Assembly: GCA_013397695.1 (NCBI GenBank)
Contig: VYZI01000321.1
Coordinates: 81,715-145,714 of the forward strand
Length of the DNA stretch: 64,000 nt
Direction of reading: 5' to 3'
Origin: Centropus unirufus
Lineage: Eukaryota > Chordata > Aves > Cuculiformes > Centropidae
Position 1 is the first letter of the stretch; every line of letters starts with the position of its first letter. The notes under the pieces were generated by a model. The model searched no databases. It saw nothing but the letters and a program-made list of their open reading frames with translations, and was not told where the DNA came from. Positions 36,101 to 48,833 of the stretch are shown in pieces. Made by a program: the position numbers and the translations under genes.

Positions 36101-38525
36101 AGCAGAAATAGAGGAGTGAACAGACAAATCAAGTAGAGAAGAATCTGAAAAATGCCTTTTACTTGCTTAAGTGGAAAAGCAGGAGGGTAAATGAGAGGCT
36201 TTGAAGTAAAGATCTAGTGATCACAGAGGGGTAATTTGGAGATGGAAAGATCAAAATGAGAGCTGATAAACTATAAGACACAAGAGGAGACTTTTAGCAT
36301 GAAGTAAGTGTATAACTTAGTACAAAATATTGAAATACATGTCAAGGTCATGCCAGAAAACCTAAGATGGAGATGGAAGGAGGATGATATGCAAAGAGAG
36401 TGTGAGCAGTCACCTAATTGCTAATATAGAAAATTAGTTCACCTTATAAAAGGGTATTGAACTGAAAAATTATGGGAGGTCTTTGCAATAAAAGCAGGAC
36501 ATTAAGCTTATTCATAATCATGGGAAGTATTTATGGCGAACCTAGTTTTACCTAGGATTTTCCAGTTAAAATTCCTACAGTAACTTCAGTCCACAGGAAA
36601 CTGTACCTACATGCAGAGTAAAACATGACTTTGGTGCACACTGAATTCACTATACAGACAACATAGACATATCCAAAATTTTCAGACATACAGCTGTCTA
36701 GCTGTAACTACTGATTAGCAGAAATCTCATGAAAATACAGAATTTCCTCATCATCTTCCAAGACAGAATTAACAGGCAGAAACGAAAATACACATTTAGG
36801 GAAATCCAGACATCTGGTAGTCTTCTGAATGTTAGCATTATCATTTATACAGATATTGTTGCTATTTTTCTATAGTGCACTTTCCAAAGAATTTCTCCCT
36901 CTATGTAGACTCAATTTGTCACTGGGCAAGTACTCCATATGTTCAGCAAGTATCAAGCACCCAGGACAGGCACATAGTGACCCTGGAAATTCAGAGGGCA
37001 GCACGGTTTTATGATTGGCAAGACTGAAGTGAGACTCTTGCCTTTGAGAGTCAACCTTTTCTTTCTTACTAAGCGGAGAGTGGAACAGTTACTGACAGTA
37101 GCGATTTTTTATGGGAGAAGGTACCTGAATGAAAACACACATGATATATTTTGGTTGACATAGGACAAACACACACCAGAAAAAGATTTTCCATATAACA
37201 GAAATAGGTCTTGCAGAGCATTTCCATGTTGTTCCATAGGAAATTTACACCCAGCACGGTATGACTCTGGAACACATAGAGAGTCATTTACATGCAAAAC
37301 TTAAAATATGCTAAAATTGACAAAGAGCAGCAAAGCACAGCAGAAAGACACAAGATTCACAATCAAACAGAAAACAAATTATTTTAAAATGTACTTTAAA
37401 ATAACTAAGAAATAAAAACACAGAATTTACTCAGAAAAGCATAGAATTGAGTCACAAAGTTGTTGAAAAACAAAGATTTTCTACAGAAGATCAGCACAAA
37501 ATTACTACCTATGTGCTTGTTTAATAGTATAAAAGTTCCTTTATTTAAAATATTATCTTCATAGTAAATTTGCTACATATTTGTTCTGTAGATTTGCCTT
37601 AACTCCTCCCACTCTATGTGTCTTGTAACACAGAAAATACTATTCAAAGGAAAGAGGAACGTGGTATAAATACCATGGAAATCTGTGTTGGATCACAGGC
37701 AAAGGGCAAACCCAGTAGTTTCATCATTTTAACCAGCCAGATTAGTTCTATGATTAACACACCCTAGTGACTGCTCTCCATCCCATTTTGCACAACGAAC
37801 AAAGGGGACAGAAAGGGCAGCTTTATAATGTGTAGCTCAAGACTTACATCCTCTTTGGTACATTATTTGAAAACATCAGCTCCAGCTTCCAACTTCACCC
37901 CTGACATTTTTACTTTTGCACACTCATTATCTTTTTCTATGAAGCATATATGCACTTTCCAAGCATGTGAAAATATCTCCTTTCCACACTTAAGTTAATG
38001 ATTTTAAATGATCAGGGGTCAGCTGTTCTCTTTAAATATGATGATATGTGTCATTTCTTTATCAAATATAACCCAACTCACCAAGAAAACTCAACAATTT
38101 TTTCCTATTTTTTCTCTACAACTAAGATAATTCTATGCCTCTATCTGATTCAAGAGCGTTGTTTAAAACATATTCTTCCTTTTTCTAACATTTTTGAGCA
38201 GCTATACTATGTGGAATTTAATTGTGTTTGTCGTGTAATTGTGTCTGCCATTTTAATTTAAGCAGCTTCAAATTACAGTCTAGAGCAGAGTGAACAAGAC
38301 TAATACTTTTTAATAATGGCTAATGAACTTTGTAAAAGGCATTCTGTCAAAACCTGCAACAAATTTTGGGAAGATAATTTTTTAAAAAATAGTCAAGATT
38401 TTAAGTTAGAAGGATACAACCATACAAACAGCTCTTAATGAAGAGGACAGGAGCTGGCAACAGTCCTAACATAGGAGTATAGGGTGCCTCAGTAAGGTGG
38501 CACTCACAAAAAGACATGTATAACT
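33121..38525. other. Unique AT-rich non-coding DNA
   Basis: No gene or transposon was recognised. Homopolymer A runs occur at 33527-33542 and about 34655-34668. The frame at 33305-33511 ends just before the first A run, but no parent gene is recognisable. The frames at 37069-37297 (minus) overlap each other in two phases and look like chance. Confidence 0.45.
33527..33542. repeat. A(16) homopolymer
   Basis: Sixteen consecutive A. This might be the tail of a retrotransposed transcript, but the sequence before it (33300-33526) is not one I can identify and no target duplication is evident. Confidence 0.6.
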
Positions 38526-38574
38526 ATAGATAGACAGATAGATAATTGGATAAATGATAGATAATTGGATAGAT

Positions 38575-38657
<83 letters not shown>
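38526..38657. repeat. GATA tetranucleotide microsatellite
   Basis: The array has an uninterrupted core of about 21 GATA units at 38575-38657. It is preceded by interrupted GATA/GACA/GATAATTG units from 38526 and followed by GATTAGATAGACA. A pure run of this length is expected to be highly polymorphic between individuals. Confidence 0.95.
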
Positions 38658-38683
38658 TAGATAGACATCTTTTTCGCTAAGGA

Positions 38684-38748
38684 AGATAGAATAGAAAAGA
38701 ATATTTCAGTAGGAAGGGCCCTCCAACTGTCGTCTAGTCCAGCTGCCC
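38684..38748 (-). mobile_element. CR1 LINE 3' end remnant
   Basis: Plus-strand text 'agatagaatagaaaagaatatttcagtagg', then 'aagggccctccaactgtcgtctagtccagctgccc', matches the reverse complement of the tail of the CR1 subfamily that ends in AATAG/GAATA units. Only about 65 bp survive. It reads on the minus strand and its 3' tail faces the GATA microsatellite 26 bp away, which may have seeded from such a tail. Confidence 0.75.
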
Positions 38749-41029
38749 GTTTTGCTATATTATTTTAAATGCACTGTTTCATTGGTGAACTACCCTGAGG
38801 CTCACTCTTGTAAAAACATACTTGCTCTACTGTGGAAAATGTATCTTACCTCAGACTGTGCTGGGGTCCTTGTAGTTTCAGGAATAGATGAGGCAAATTG
38901 TTACCAGTGGCAGAAGAAGCAAAACATTTTCTTTACACTCATCCCGCCTGCCTGTAATTCAGTGATGTTTCAAAGATACATTTGTGTGCACTGTGGCATA
39001 CCAACATGAGGCTGCACCCCTCCACCAGATGAAGGATCGAATTTCATCATCAACTTAACCAAAAAAAGGGAATTTACTAGTAAATGGGAGGCGAGCCCCT
39101 AAGACGGTTTTTAATCTTCATGGGACTATGCAACAGAGATAAATACAGCCTATTCATGATGTACTGCTTACTAACTAGTTTGGCAGGTCAGCAGGTGTAG
39201 GACAAGTGATCAAGGAGTAGAAATGCTACTTAGAACAGGACATATTGAAGAAAAAAGCTCATTTTTCACAAATTATGGGCTTTTTATTGCTGGTAATGCA
39301 GACAAGATTGAAGTGAAGTCTATATTTCAGAAATGGAATGACCAAATGATTTTAAACCATTTTTATAATGACTTGCCTGTGAGTGAAGAATCAATTTCTC
39401 TTACAGCAAGAATCTCTTAATACCACAGAAGTTAAGAGTATAGGACAGCAAGAAAAATAAAGAATAGGTCAGATTCTTTCTTCTGACTATAGTTTGATAG
39501 AGGCTACTATCATTATCTCTATACTGTTTTTTAAGAAAAGGAAAAATTTTAAAAAGGCTTAAATTTTAAGAAGTGTTAAAAGTAGTGTGGTTGCAATGTT
39601 TTGCAAACTGTCATTTTATTAACAAATGAAGAACTGTACTTCTCAGAGAAGTGTATCCCATTTAGGCTGATATTCTTCTCTAACACCTAAAACGATTCCT
39701 GGTACAGTATCTTAAAATTCCTTATGGCAGTACAGGCCAAAACTGTACATGCCCAAAGCTATTTAATTTGAATCCTGTCTCAGCAATGGTTACACTGTAG
39801 ACCCATTTTTAAAGTTGTGCTATTGCTCTTCCCACTGAAGTGCCGCGTGTTTGACAGCTATGTTACCCTTTTTCAGGTATAATAGAAGACAGAAGCAGAG
39901 CATGCAGTGTAGTTTGTGGTGAGTTATGCAAGCCAGAGCTCTGCCATACAGTACCAGGAAGCTACTGCATGTAGACACTGCCTGCAGCCTTTGACGCTAG
40001 GGGTTTCAGCAGATGCATGCAGGGGGAACCAGGCTGTAGTTATCCCAATGACTCATCAGACATAGTCATAAGCAGGGTATGCTAGACCCCTTCCACAATT
40101 GAAAAGGGAGCCAAGAGAGCAGGCTGCTAGATGTTGTTCATTGCCTGATTCTCTAAACTGTATTTTCTTCAGATTTTTCATAATTTTCCCTCTGATTTAA
40201 TTCCACTGTCTCAAAACAAATTAATTACTATTCTGTAACTGTTTCACATTACTCTGCATCATCCATTGTTTAATTAATTTCAACCAGCTTGAAGAAGAAA
40301 TCAAGTCTTATTAATGGAAGGTGACATAAAAAAATCCAAGGTCCACAGACCTCTACTGACACCACCACAGAGGATGTATCTAAGACATATAAAACTAGCC
40401 TTCCAAGAAACAGCAATAAAGAACTGAACAGGTTATTTCCACAATATTATGGGCCTAAGCAAAAAGCAAATGAAATGTTACTAACAGCATCTCAGTCAGA
40501 ACTAATGACTTCCATGCAACATACTGCATGATAATTTTTGAAGACATGATTTTTTATTAAATACCAGATTCTACAGAAATTTTCTACTTCCTTATTGAAC
40601 TACCTTCTTTTGCTTGCTATAGGAGGTATAAAGCAGACCTTAGTTTATTTTCAATTTTGGTTTACTTTGTCTGCTAGGACCACAAAACCCTCAACGCTGA
40701 AAATAAGTAGACTTACACTGACTTCAGTAAAGATGTGACCATCTTCCCCTCTTGTGGATGTGGCACAAAGCATACAACAACAATATTCAGAAGTTCTCCA
40801 GGAAGAACGGGTAAATTGAATAATGAACTATGAGGGCCTTCATCTTCTTCCTATTTTGTACGAATAAAATAGGAAGAAACCTATTTTCTTTCTACAAAAC
40901 CACCAAACAGCTACACACCTCTGGGTGAAATTTGATGCCAGAAATGTTTCATAGTCATAGTATAGTACTATACACATTCTTTGCACCACTTCACAGCCTA
41001 TTTTCCTGTAACTATCTAGCTGAGTGACA

Positions 41030-41060
41030 AATAAATGTATAATTCAATAAATGTATAATT
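41030..41060. repeat. 15-bp direct tandem repeat
   Basis: AATAAATGTATAATT occurs at 41030-41044 and again at 41046-41060, separated by one C. Each copy holds an AATAAA, but there is no transcript context to make it a polyadenylation signal. Confidence 0.85.
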
Positions 41061-43124
41061 TGGTATCCATACCTTGAAGGCAAACCAGAATTATTTTGAT
41101 GGCAAATAATTGGGATAATGAAGGAAAATAAATTTCTTGTACATGACCAGCTACTGTTTTTCCTTATACTATGGATGCACCAAGTGTTCATTCTGGGCTG
41201 TCACATCATTTCACAAGCACTAGTTCTACTTCAGAGTTCAAGAAAGAAATGACATTAGCAATGAGAGACAAAAATAAGGGAAAAGTACATAAGGAACTTT
41301 TTAAAATGTAAAGAAGGGACACGGGGAGGGAAATGGTAATGGAAAATTAAGTCTGATGAAAAGAAAACTTACGAAATTGGAAGCATAGGAATAAAAAGAA
41401 AGAGAAGGAAGATTTGGTATAATGAGGCTTACTGAATATTCTAGTTTTGCCAATTCCCCGAAGTGTAAAAATCTCTCTATGTGTATATAGCACTTTAAAA
41501 TAGGAAACGAATTCTATGCACTTGCTTTCTTGGACATTTTTTAAGAGCAGATAAATGCTGCTAGCAGAGCTCTTTTCAGTGTTTCAAAATGAATAAATTT
41601 ACACACTTCCTAACAATTTATTTTTTATTGTGATGTCTATCTCCCATCTTTTAAATGCTCTCCTTAAAAATGTTTTCATGCTTTTTGCCCACTGAATGTT
41701 TTACAATTTTGCCTTCTAAGATTTCACCAGAGACTTGCAAATCAGGCTAAATCTCACTGATTTGATAGATGCTTTTATATGACCCAGTAGAACACAATGT
41801 GTTAGCATCACTCTTTCTGGAAGGAGAATGTATTAGCCAGCCCTCCCTCCCCTGCATCTCCAACAAGGGGATGTGATTAGCAGAAGCAGACAGAAGCTTT
41901 TGGCAGGTGGCTGGAGAGAGATATAAGGTGCCACTTGGTTTTCTTAGCTTGTGACCTTCACTCACACAGCAATGAAAAGCAAAACCACATCTTCTGACAT
42001 AATGTAATTAAGACCCTCGCCTTTCATCAGGTCAGGGAGAGAGACAAAACAACAATACTTGTTTGCAGTCCCAGTAATTAGTCCTGGAGGATTTCTCCAA
42101 CTGTTACTGTTGGCAAAGGGAGCCTAGAAATACAGCCACCACTCTTTCTATACATGCTGACTGTGGAGCCTGCTTCCTGCTTGAAATTCAAATGAGTAAA
42201 GCTCTGACCTTTACTGTCACATTTTTTATTTTGTAGACAGTTTACAAGGCCTCTCCACCATGCAGGTCATGTTTTATTTTAAACAGAAATACTATCATAG
42301 GTGTTAGGTACTAGTTAATGATTACACTGAAATCATTCTAATTAGGCTCTGTTGTTACATGCTGCCCTTTGGGGGGTGCTGCTGTTGTCACATAAAGTAT
42401 TTTGTAAAAAATAATTGGCCTGAGATCCCCCTTTTTATTATTGATCTCTTCTGCACTTCATCCTCAGAATTACTGCGCAAAACTTTCAGCAATGGCTCCT
42501 ATCTGTCACCTTATGGTTCAAAAAAGAGTAGGAAAGCAGGAAGACTTAAGAGCAGCCTGATATTTCTGAAATTTATTAATGACAGAAATGTGCATTTTGT
42601 TCACTTCTTAACACACTGTTCTGCCTTTTCTCTACAAACTTAGTTCCTGGTGCAGGGGAGAGATTGCTGTGCCTCGTGGGCTGGTGGAATTACTGGAATT
42701 ATGGAAGGCAGGAGGGAATTTGAGTCTAATGAAGAACTGAAAAACAGGACAGAGAAGAGTACAGCAAGCACCAAATGAAGAAATGGAAATGGGGTAGAGA
42801 AGGTTTCATTTCAATTTTGCATTTAGCAAGTGACATTAATGTCATATTTTGGAGTACTAGAAGGGAATCTCAGACATTTCTTCTCTCTCAAACATATCCT
42901 CTTTCGAAAGATGCCATGCAAATACCACTTGTGTCTGTGTAGCTTACATTTTTTAAATGTGAATTAGTTTGGGGAGAGGTGATGTATAAATGCCAAAGAA
43001 ATCCCAGAGTCAATCAAAGAAACTTGCATTGTGATTTTACAATAGTGACACTCAAGATTTAAGAAGGCCAAAATCGGTAAGTCTGAAAAATTCTCTGAAA
43101 ATGTTAGTAGCCCTTGCAGTGCTG

Positions 43125-43158
43125 ACAAAAAAAACAAAACAAAACAAAACAAACAAAC
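43125..43158. repeat. (AAAAC)n microsatellite
   Basis: A run of A(8) followed by three to four AAAAC units and AAAC units. A simple repeat only. Confidence 0.85.
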
Positions 43159-46100
43159 TTGTATCATCAACCATTTTTTACTTTCTCCTTATTTCTGAAA
43201 TTGTGACGGGTAGCTGGGGTTATAAACAAAATGTAATTAGTTTAGACTGTTGAAGTGTACTCTTTCATCTGCTACCAGTGATGGCTACCACAAAGTTATC
43301 AGGACAAATTCTGCTGCATTGATATAACAGTAAATCTATAATCGTTATATTCATCGAAATAGATTTTCAGATTGCATTCTAGATATAGGGTTGAGCTGGC
43401 CCATCACCTAGAAGTATAATCTTGGCTACTACTACTACCAACCTAGAGCCATAGCAATACATTACTAACTCCTTTATCACTACCTAAATGAAGCATCAAT
43501 AATTCAATTTCCATTTCTAAAACCAGGAAATTATTCATGCCATCAGCCTTCACCACCAATAACAGAAGTAAACCTAACTATCTCATTATCCAATTCCAAT
43601 GTGTGCAAACAGAACTGCCCATTGTTGACAATAAATATTTGATAAGTGAGAAAACAGGAAGGATAAGCCAAGGATGTATGGAGTGGCTGCTTTATATTTA
43701 CCACAAGAATTGACCCAGGTGGCAAAGGTTTACCCTGCTTATACCTCAACTTATTTTCTTTTCATCTCAACACAAAACTGATCCCAGCTGGGCTGAATAT
43801 CAACCATGGATGGAAACCATCTGTTCTCTTCCTGTCTTTGCTTATCGTATTAAATCAAGCTAAATATCTGAGTTCCAATCAATTTATGTAATCCCCCATG
43901 GTTGCTTTGTTAAATCAGCAACCAAGTGATAACTGTAAGGATCAATTAACAGTAAACAAATAACAAAACATTTACTTACTCAGGGTGTTAGAGCATGCTA
44001 TAATTTTACCTATGTTCAGGAAAAAACGTTGCTGATTTTAGTGTAGACTCAGCTTTATGTTTGGCAGTGAAATCTAAACAATCTGTTGCCACACAGTATA
44101 GTTTGCCTGAATGTGGTGTATTTTATATATCAAGCATAAGACTTAGGAAAAAATTATGACTCAGCTACTGGAAATCACCAACAATAATGGAATTGGATAT
44201 CCAAAACCCAAGAGTCAACTCCTCTCCCACCTGAAAGATACTTTAACTCCAACCATTTCTACCTGGGTATTCATCATCAGCTCACTTAGAAGGTGGTAGG
44301 TCCTAGCAATATATGACAATCTTTTACTGAACTAAAATCACCTGGATGCTGATTTGGGTTACAGCCTGATAAGGTGCACAACAGCATAATTCTTCAGGTG
44401 AGGAGTCAATTCTTTTTTTACCAGGCAATAGCAAGTCTCCAGTGAGATCAAAGAGCAGCATTTGCATGACTGAACTACAACATAGCATAAGCAAAGCCAG
44501 ACTTGCTGCTGGTGTTTGATAGCACCCAGTGCTTCCAAGAGCCTCAGAAAAGGCACAAGTACACTCTGACAAATAACCCAAATCTGTAAAAGCACTTGGA
44601 AGTCCAAAGGACGAGCCAATGTTGGCTTCACTTCACAGGAGTGAAGGGGGTTTTGCAAAAAGGAGAGGACAAGGAAAAGGTGTCACTGGTGAAAGGTTAA
44701 GAAAACAAAAAACAGGATTTCTAGTGTTCATTTTGCCCACAATAAAGTGATGTTGTTTTCAAAGAAACACTGCAACGTCAGTGTTTCACAGCACCATGTG
44801 AAGCCTACCTAGCTCCTATGGAAATGGTCAACCTGACCCAGGGAACTGCAGTCTGCCCTGTGAAAATAGCTGGGAGTCTTTGTAATAACAGAGCTTGGGG
44901 AAGAGTAAGGGTTTACTGTCCACCAAACACATGCTCTGGATGGTGTTACTGTGCTGATAAATTTATTTACTGAAAGAACAAACCAAACATTTTTAAACAT
45001 TTAAACATAATTCATTTATGAAATATTAATATCTCTAAAAAAATTCCATTATAAAATAGTAAACTAAATAGAAACAAATAATTCAATGCAAATAAAACGG
45101 CAAATGATAATGGCAAAAGAAAAAAGCACAAGTTCCAGGTTGTCTCTGCGAAATTACACATTGGTGGGGTCAAAGGGAAACAATACACAGACTACCACAC
45201 CACCAACCAGAAAAAAATGCAAAGCAGCCCATGAACCCTAATACCGCTTGACCACATACCTAACACACATCCTGACTGAGCAATATGTGTAGCTCTTACG
45301 AGAATCAGTGCTAGATGAAAGCACTTCTGGGCTAAATCAGCAAGTCCTGGCACTTTTTTTGCTCAATGCTAGTTGACAAAAATATTTTGCTACCACAACG
45401 ACCAGCATGTCCCTGTTTGCTACAGTATGGTTATTCACTTTGAGGGCCACAGTCAGATGGACTAGGTCTAGCTACATTTTAATTTCCTTTCTCTTTCCCC
45501 TTACCCATCTTGGACCTTTTTTTCTTTAACAACGTCTTTAAAGTCCATCTTAAAATCTCACTGATGAGAATAAGGGTTTGTGAGGTCCACTCAGATAATT
45601 CCTGGAAAACAATGAATGAGGCACAATGGGAAGGACAGCAAAGCATGAAGAGAAGACATTAGATAGGGAAAAGAAGGTAACATTTTCAAGAATATTTCAA
45701 GAACTATTCCAAGAATAAATGGAACATTAGTACTTCAGTAACATTTATATCGATTTTGTTGGCTGAAAACTTTTTTACAAGCAAGAGGAATACTGGACTC
45801 CTCAATGGAAATCAGGAGAGAATTGCAATCATTGTCATTAAAATACGAGAGAACCACCCTGTCAAACCCATACAGTATTTAACATAGAATGTTTAATATA
45901 AATGTGGACATCACTTGCTCTATTGTAAATAAAGAGACTAAGTCAGATGGCAGAAACTGAAGTGTGACGCTGGTTACACTCGTTAAAAAAAAGCAGAAAA
46001 TACTAAAAAAAATATGGAATCACCAACATGAAAGAATTAGTCAAAACATTAGAAAGAGAAAACAAGTAGCCAAGATAACAGTACGAGTCATCTGTCACAA

Positions 46101-46570
46101 TTCTGTTGATGCATTAACATGAATAGCTAGAAAACAGTAGTGTCCTTTAAAAAACCTTTACAAAAACCATAGTGTGCCACATCTTTCCCATGTAGATGCA
46201 GCATTGCTGGAAGGGGCCAGGCCTTTCCAGATAAACAGCAGAAGGTGTTATCTTATTGAATATGTATCAAATTTTAACCCTGATATTACCAAATCTGTTA
46301 GGAGCAGGGGGACTATCTATTAAAAATTAATATTTTAAGATATTCAGTCTTTTTCAGGAAAATACATTTTTATGTATTTAACAAGATCGTTTACTAGAAT
46401 ATCTCTTTATTCATGCCTATTTCTCCACAATAAATACAGAATGTGTTAATTTGTTAAAAATCATACAATAAAATGTCTTAATATTTTCCATCCTCAAAAA
46501 TTACGTTATTGTTAAGCTTTTAACTTTTTTTATGTTTATAATCTTGAAAGGAAGTTAAAATCCAGAAATT

Positions 46571-46608
46571 GGAGGGGGGGAGGGGGTGGCGGGGGGGAGA
46601 GTGGAAGG
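46571..46608 (+). other. G-rich tract, G-quadruplex candidate
   Basis: G runs of 2, 7, 5, 2 and 7 are separated by single bases (A, A, T, C) within 27 bases, followed by GAGAGTGGAAGG. At least four G3 tracts with loops of one to a few bases can be drawn on the plus strand, which fits the usual quadruplex rule. It stands out sharply in an AT-rich setting. Confidence 0.7.
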
Positions 46609-48774
46609 TGTCTCTCTTAATTTACTCTTCCTTCTACTCAGCTGTTTATCTTTGGTCCTTGCCAAATGATTATTGCTAATCTCTTTGGCTACTACCAGTT
46701 TCTTTCTGCTCACACATGTCCTACCTATCAGCTCCATGTATATCTTTCTTTCCACTCCTGACAAAGACAAGCACGGACTTAGTAACTGCTGATGCTCTGG
46801 ATTAGTGTGTTCTCCCTTGAGTGAAATCAGGTTCTCTGTCTTCTGCAGAAAGCACAGCCATCAGGCTTAATTTCTTTTTCTGATATTCTAGCAGTCATGT
46901 CAGGACTCCTGCAGACAACTGAGAATGAAACACATTTTTGACAACAGTTTTCAGCGCATCCCAGGAAAGGGCATGTATTTCATTTTAGGTGAACAAAGTC
47001 TGGGGCTTTCAAACATCTAGATGATAAGACTAAATCAAACATCGAAGTGATGGATCTCAAATATAAATGGATATGCACTTTATATACTTCACAGTGTTTT
47101 CTTTTATTATTTTCCATTTTAGCCACATTCTACAGGACAATTTAACTCAGTGCATTTGTCCAGAAGTAAAACTGGTATTCTTTTATCTTTCTAAAATGAA
47201 AATGTGTACTAAAGCTAAAGAAAATTAATTGTATTGCCTCCAGAATGACAACACCAAAAAAAAGGAAAAAAAAAGAAAAGAAAAAGAAATTTTTACAACT
47301 TTGAAGCTTATTCCCATGTCAGTTAGTTTTACAAGTCCACCTACATATCTCAAGAATTGATGTAGTATAAGCAAAAACTGTCTCTGCTTCATTCCATTAT
47401 TGGACAGATTAATGCTCTTCCTTTTTCTCCTTCCATCAGAAAATTAGTTGCATTTCAGGTTGGGCACAGACTGGGAAAATAGGAAGATCATTTCAAAAAT
47501 GGTCTGAGCAGAAAAAAAGTTCCCATATAAATAGCTTCTTCCCAAGTGGGTGAACAGTTTCTGTTTTATCCTCTGTCTGATAAGACTTCAGGGTCTTCTG
47601 AATAAATAATGATATATGAAAACAACAGTGACAATATTTAGACAGACCAGTGGGAGTGCAAATGGATTGAGATTCTCAGATCAATTTTTTTGTCTCAGAA
47701 ACTCCCTACACCCTTTCCTCTAAAATGTACATTCACAAAATGCGTTTCTTCCCATAAGTCCAGGAAGTTCCTCCCCGTCACACTACCTTATTAAAATTAA
47801 CCAATCAAGAGCATATGTAAGATCATTACCTGCAATGAATGCTTTCAACCTTCACTATGCACTAGCACCTGACAAAAACAGACTATCACACAAAATTACA
47901 CAGAAGAGACAGTACCAAGCAATTTCTGGACTTTGGCATCTTATGTCAAGAACACTGTTTAATAGATTGATTAAATAGGCTTGCCAATAAAATGCATTGA
48001 AGTCAGAGGCAAAGTACTTAATGACCTCAGTAAACTGTATCAGACTGCATAAATAAGACTGAGGTACTTAAGAATTACTAGAATTATCATATAATTATTT
48101 TGGAGATGTGCACCAAGTTCTGAGGGGAAAGATTGCATAGCTACCATTCTAGGATTTTTCGGGGGGAAAAAAAGAGAAAAGAAAAAGAAAGAAGGAAAAA
48201 ATATCCAAGGAGCCAGATTCACAAAAATCAGACATACCGACATAATAAAGAGCTGCATGTGATTGATCCTAGCAGGACACTTTACCTGGAAGAAGGACTC
48301 ATGGATTTTAACAGCTACCCACTAATAAAATGACAGAAGTAAAAGCCAAAGGTTCAGTAGGAAAACAAAATTCTGCACTGTGAATCACAACCTCTTCTAG
48401 GTATACCAATATTAGGAGCTAATAATTTATTTTTTTTAAGTACAGGTAAATTTAAAAAAAAAAAAAAGAAAACCAGAAATACACATTTATTAGCCAAACT
48501 CTTCACATCATGCATTTCAAAGATTCAATTCAATACCACAGCGGTTTGGTGTGTGACAATTGAAATGAGAATGTGAGTGAACTGTGAGGTCAGCATTAGC
48601 TGCTGATGTCCCACACCTGTGAAATGTAGAGATGTGTTTTCTTGGAGTGATGAGCTGCACAGGTTGGACTATGAGAGGTCCTGCATTTTGAGGGTCAGAT
48701 TTACTGTGATGTGTATTTCCCTGCTGACAGTGATCGGGAGAGGGATGCGATGAGGTGTCCCCTGGAACAAAAAT
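46609..48774. other. Unique AT-rich non-coding DNA
   Basis: No gene was recognised. It has A-rich low-complexity stretches at 47254-47290 and 48164-48200 (purine-only, GGGGGGAAAAAAAGAG and similar), and an A(14) run at 48454-48467. The frame at 48133-48333 crosses the purine-rich stretch, which accounts for its lysine-rich reading. Confidence 0.45.
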
Positions 48775-48833
48775 TTGATGCCCAATTAGGTTTAGAAATA
48801 GTGACAATGAGTTGATGCCCAATTAGGTTTAGA
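48775..48833. repeat. Spaced 22-bp perfect direct repeat
   Basis: TTGATGCCCAATTAGGTTTA plus GA occurs at 48775-48796 and again at 48812-48833, a 37-bp period with 15 bp between copies. Identity ends sharply outside the 22 bp. The core CCAATTAGG contains an ATTA homeodomain-type half-site. It may be a recent local duplication or a repeated factor site. No transposon border is visible. Confidence 0.85.

Larger units (their letters stand above)
38749..46570. other. Unique AT-rich non-coding DNA
   Basis: No gene or transposon was recognised. It contains a 15-bp tandem duplication (41030-41060) and an (AAAAC)n repeat (43125-43158). The stretch at 40150-40330, dense in TTAATTA-type motifs, has the look of conserved non-coding DNA, but this cannot be judged without alignment. 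Open frames are below 100 codons with no motif. Confidence 0.45.

Noticed and set aside
37069..37297. Two overlapping minus-strand ORFs
   Set aside because: They are the same DNA read in two phases, short and without motifs.
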